64,000 nucleotides of DNA from Paracyclopina nana (lineage: Eukaryota > Arthropoda > Copepoda > Cyclopoida > Cyclopettidae), in contig JAGUCH010000001.1 of NCBI GenBank assembly GCA_019096065.1, forward strand, positions 10,292,001 to 10,356,000. The letters are read 5' to 3'. Of the stretch, positions 50,701 to 56,700 are shown piece by piece. Below the pieces are notes generated by a model. The model was given only the letters and a program-made list of their open reading frames with translations, did no database searches and had not been told where the DNA came from. Both the position numbers and the translations under genes were made by a program. Position 1 is the first letter of the stretch. Each line of letters opens with the position of its first letter.

Positions 50701-53700
50701 AACACGACGATTTGTTTAATTTTCGTTTTTGAGGTGGTCAGCGCACGAAACAGCCGCTTGCAAAATGGCGTCGGTTGCTTCCGCGCGTTACCAGACAGGT
50801 TGGTGGTTTATCGTCGTCGGCGTATTGCTTAAGCCAGTGCCGCATTGGCACCGGTGTATAAGAATATTTGAGTGACAACAACAATATTTGAAAGAAACAA
50901 AGTTTTATTGTTTCCTTGACAAAAGCTAAAATCAGAGTGAGTTACAATACATAAAATTAAGGGTGTAACGATAAAACTGAGGCTCAGCAATGCGCTTCTC
51001 CCTGAGCTGGTCTGTCTGGTAGCTCTGTTCGAGCTTCCACCGCAACATGCTAGTGTTTTCTCACGCAACCTTCATGCATGTTTTTATACCAGCTGCTCCT
51101 GCGCTCGCTTTTTTCCTCGCCTTGTCCTTGACGCTACCGGACCCACATTGGTTTCATCGTACTTGATGGTGGGTGGTGAGTCTTCGTCTTCCAGGTCGGT
51201 CCATTCTTCCTCGTGGTCTTCATCCATCACATTGTCGCCAACTGCTTCGTATTCATTGTCCTGCTCCTCCGGAGTGGGCAGCGGTATGAGGAATGTGATG
51301 GGTCGTTCCAAGTACTTGAACACTACCCTGCTATTTCCATGCTTGTCGACCTCTGTGACTGCGAACTTGAGTACAGCTCGTCTTACTCTGCCGTCCGCAT
51401 TGGAGTAAGTCTTATCGACTACACAGAGCTTCCAAGAGCTTCTTTTTGCATGTTTTCTAGGGTCCACAAGTACTACTGGATCTCCTTCCTTCAAGTCCTT
51501 GACAAACGTGGTCCACTTTGGTATTTTGTGAAGCTTTGCCAAATATCCTTGCAACCAGTAGTCCCACATTTCCTGCATACATCTTTCCAGCACAGCGTAT
51601 TGCTTTGGCAGTGTGTCGATGTCTTTTGGATCTATGGAGGGCAACACTTCTCCCCCATGAGACCGCGTTAAGAAATGATGTGGCGTTATGATGTTGTCTC
51701 CAAGTATGGCGATTGGCCTTCCGTTTACCAAGCTTTCGGCTCTTTTTGCGAAGGTTATGAATTGATCATATGTTAACAAGGTCTCACCCACTATTTTGTA
51801 TAGGGCCTTTTTCCAATTTTTTATGGCGGCCTCGGCCAACCCGTTGCAGTTGGGTGCGTAGGGAGGAGACAATGTCCATGATTGGATGCCGATGTGGCTC
51901 GCATGTTTCCTTAATTGGAGCCAATCCACCTTTTCCAGCTTGTCCACCAGTTCGTTGTGTCTTGGGTTGTTGATGATTTCCATGCGAGCTCGTTTTAGGT
52001 TGGATCCTTGGTCGCTCCGGATTGTCATAGGGACTCCAGTTCTGGTAACCATTCGATCAAGCGCATTGCGCATGGCGTAGGCTGTCATGTCTAAAGTTAT
52101 TTCAACATGTATAGCCTTTGTATGATTGCAGATTGCCAGCATGACATAGACTTTGATGCCTGATCGGCCGTGCTTGACGAAGAATGGTCCTGCAAAGTCA
52201 ATGGACACTCTGCGAAAAGGAAAAACTTCCTGTGCTGCTACCATGTGGTAATTCGGGATTGGTGCCATGACTTGTTGCATAGTTTTTCTTTGTGCTATGA
52301 TGCATAGGGCGCATTGCTTGGAGATTTCGGTGAAATGTTTTCCAGCTGCTTTCACATAATACAGCTTTTGCAGTTCTGCTTGCAGGGTGACGTTGCCATA
52401 ACCATGGCCACAAGCATCGTGGATGGCTAGGCAAACTAGTCTGGCGTATTGCTTTGGCACGATCAGTCGTGACTTGCCGATCCAGGTTGGTTCTCCTGCG
52501 TAAGTTCTGCCCTTCATTCTAAGTTCGCCATATTTGCCTATGAACACATTGAGGGACGCTAACTGCGACTTTTCTGGCCATATTTTGTGCTTGTAATAAA
52601 AGGTGATCTCTTCATGGTAAACTTTGGCTTGGGCTATTCCAATGAGGACGGATTCGGCTCTCATCTTGACTGCCAGGGTAGGTTCCACCAGAGCCATCTG
52701 AGGTGGGTCTAGCTCCCATTTGAGTGGTTCTTGCCACTGAAGTAAGTAGGCGAGCTTTCTCACTTGTTGTTTGTAAGTGAGTGTATTGGGAGAGGTGAGC
52801 AATTGGTCTATTGACGATGTTTTCCACAAATTCCATGCATCCCTCTGTTTTTCAGTTCTATGGAGGTGTTGTGGAATTTCTCTTTCTCCTGCGCGTATTG
52901 CGTTGACGATGGCGAGCGCTGAAGCCACCTTGGCAATGGCTTCTGTAGTGGAGCCTCTCGCGGAGCCCTGAAGGGCTGCTATCTCGTCATCGTTTACTTC
53001 TATGGGATCATCTGGGTACTGTTCAGGTGGCCCCACAAGCCAAGCAGGCCCTGAGTTCCAAAGTTCATGTTGTGAGAGATTGGAGGCTGTCAGGCCTCGA
53101 GTGGCGAGGTCTGATGGGTTTTGCTTTCCTTTGACATGCCTCCATCGGTACTTGTTGGTGATTTCGAAGATTTCTGACACTCTGTTGCCCACAAATTGTT
53201 TCCATGTTCTTCCAGGTTTGCACAACCAGACTAGCACACATCGTGAATCCGTCCATAGGTGTACATCATCAAATGGGTCCAACGCTGATTCCAATGCCTT
53301 GAGCATATAGGCCCCGAGCAATGTGCCTAACAACTCCTTTTCTGGAATGGAGTGGTCCTTGCTCAAAGGACATAACCTCATCTTCGACATTATGAGGCGA
53401 GACTGGCAGGATCCATCGGCGTAGTGCATGACTGCATAGGCACAAGCTGCGTATGCCATGTTGCTGGCATCGGTGAAAATATGTAGGATTTTCTTAAGAG
53501 CTCGCGATGTGCGGATTGCTCTGGGAAATTTTATTAGTCCTACGTTCTGCACGTCTTTGACATACAGTTTCCACTGTGCACATAACTCTTTTGCTTGTGG
53601 TGTGTTTATGGCTTCTATATTAGTGTCCCATGTGAGTGATGTTGTTGCTCTCATTACACACGCCACTTGTATCAGGACTTTAGGTTTGAGCAGCAAGGGT

Positions 53701-56700
53701 GATAGCAAACCCAGCAGATCGAACAGCCTTGGTGTGTATTGAGTCATGACTCGCAGCGTAATAGGTTGGTTTTGAAACGGAGCATAAGAGGGGGGTTCAA
53801 AATAGATTGTGTCGTCCGTGAGGTCCACATACATTCCCAATGCTTTGGTCTGCAGGTGATCCGAGTCTTTGACGTGGCATTTAGTGGCTCTCCAGTCTTG
53901 GGGTAAAAATTCGAGTGTGTCCGGATTGGAGCACGTCCATTTCCTCATGGGGAGGCTGGCCTTGTCCATGATGTATAAAATGTCTTTGACTGCCGTATTG
54001 GCTTGCTGAGCGTCCTCTACTGAGCAGATCAAGTCATCCACATATAGTGACCTCGACAGCAAGTCGTACGCCAAAGGGTGAGTGGATTTAAAGTCTTGTA
54101 TGTGAGTGTGGACGCAGTGCAGAGCCATGCATGGTGCCGAGGAGGTGCCGAATGGCACGGAGGTGAACTCGTAAGCCTGGCCTTGCCAAATGAACCGGTG
54201 GTATTTTCTGTCCTCCGGGAACAACTTGAATCGTAGGTACATTTTGCTTATGTCCGCGGTGATGCATATTGGCTTTTGTCGAGCTCGTAAGACTACGTCA
54301 AGTACATCGTTTTGCAATTTTGGTCCTGGTAGTAGGGCATCATTCAGCGACTTGCCATCGCGCGATCTGCGGGCGCCATCAAAAACTACCCTTACTGGCA
54401 TGCTAGGCTTATCATAGCGTTTGACCAGCAACCAGTTCAGAAATCTGCCCTCTCGTACGATGTCCGAGGGACCTAGTTTTCTGACAAAGTCAAGTTTGAG
54501 CCACTCGTTGAGCTCGTCGCATGATTTGTTATAAGCTTCCATGCTATATTTTTTAAGTCGCACTTCGAGCTTTGCAGTGTCCTCCAGCACTTCATCATAG
54601 TTGCAGGCTAGCTTGGGCTCCCCCCGTCGCCACAGCGCGGGCACTGCCATTTGTCCGTTTGCTAGTTTATGAGTTTTTGCTAAAATATCTCTAGCCCTCT
54701 GCTCGTTGTATGATATTACTTGTGGCACTTGTCTGACAAAGTTGTCAAGGTCGTAGAGCAGTCTTAGGGATGCATACGGTGGTTCTAAGGAGCAACAGTG
54801 TAGGGGCTTTTCGTGCATGATGGAGTGGATTGCGAATTGCTCTTGTTCTCTTGGGGGTGCCTCCAGGTGTTGCTCTGCATAAGAGATAGTGGGTCCCAAT
54901 GCGGTAATTATGATGACTGGGTCTGAAGTGCTGGGACCCCTAGTTACTGATGTAGGAGAGATCAGCTCAAAGTCGCACTGTCCAATGAGGATCTGAGGGG
55001 CGTGTGGTGCGAATGGTGGAAAGTCAACTTCTGCCAAGTGTGGAAAGGCTTTTTGCAATTGCTTTATTGGTGGCAGCTTCATTGTTGGTTGCAAATGAGG
55101 AAGCGAGTCTGCGGTGAGAGTGTGCCTTTCCGATGTGGAATATGCTCTAATGACTACCGAAGTTCGTATGCTGAGGAAGTCCGCGCTTGACCCCACAAAG
55201 CTTAAAGTACGAGTCGACCGCGTTCCCTCCAGATTGAGCTTGTCAACAATTTTGCTCGTTATTAGCGTGAGCTCACTGCCATTGTCTAAGAAAGCATTGA
55301 CAAATATTTCCAAGTCCGGATAATCCGGATTGGATAGGTAGACAGGCACCACGGGGAACACCACTTTTTGCGTCTGCGATAGAATGGGTGATTGGGTCAG
55401 TGCTGCCAAAACAAGTTCCCCTGGCTTGTTCGGCTCTGACTGTGGTTGTCATTGTTGTTGGGACTTGGCTATCGTTTCTGCCAGTGAAGCTACCAATGCG
55501 GTCAGCTTGTCGATGCTCTGCTGCTGTTGCTCCAGCTGTTTGTCCGTGATTGATGGCTGGCTTGATCCCGCATTGGGCTGCTTTCTTTTGCCTGCTTTGG
55601 ACGCCAGGGCTTCAAAGGAGTCATGCAACGATGAATGATGTTGTTCACTGCCGCATTGGGAGCAGGTCGCAGTTGCCTCGCATGTTTTCCAGTGATGCGC
55701 TCCCTTTAGGCATCTGAAGCAAGCTTTAGCGCTTCTAGCCTGAAAGAATCTCTTCGGATGGTCCATCTCCAGAAAGGTTGGGCATTCCGCGATGCCATGG
55801 GCTGCTTCGCAAAATGGGCACCTCAAGTATGTGAATTGAGAGTCCTGCTTTATGCTAAGTATTATTGCCGCGGCTGCGCCGCCTTGCCCTTCCTGACCAT
55901 CATCTGGCGTGTCAATCAATTCTTGGATGGACATAGCCATTCCTGACCCAAACTGAGCCTTTGCGAAATATGGTTTCCTTTCTTCGTATTTCCGGATTGG
56001 GAAAGTGGGCTTAGTTGCCGGATCTTGCTTTTCTGTAGGCTTCGGCTTGTCAGGCAATTCGCCGTAAGTTAACCTCACCTGGGTGGAAGCCCATTCGTGG
56101 AACAAGTCCAACGTCAGCGACACTGCTCCTTTTGTGGTTAGGAAGGTATTGATGTGGTCTCTGGTTGCGGGTGCCAGCTTGATGTTTTGTATTGCCAATG
56201 TGGCGAAGGCAGACTGGCTAGTCTTGTCCATGACTCCTTTTGTGCAGGCTTTTAGCTGGGCAAGAAAGTCCAGAATGTGCTGCCTTGCCACTCGAACAGT
56301 GTCTCGTTTTTGCATGTCCACAACTGGCAGAGTTTGGAGTTGATGGGTGGCGTATGCGAGTAGCCTTTCTAGATTATAGTACTCCTCATCCAGATCTCTG
56401 AGAGCTTGTCTGTAGCCAGCCTTAGTTCGAGGTTGGTTCTTCACAAAATGATTGGCTGGGCCTCCCTTTGTGGCGTTTTTTAGGCGGATGTACTTTTCTT
56501 GGTATGAGAGGCCTGCTTCTCGGTGGATGAATTCTCTAAAGTCCAGCCTGAACTCGTGATATGCGTATCGGTCATTGCCGTCGAAGGTTGGAGCCTTGAT
56601 GTTGTCGAACTTGATGGGACGATGTTGTTTCTTGTGTCTCACAATGCCATAGCCTTTTCCCGATGAAGACGATGAAGCCGACGAGCTAGACGATCCTAGC

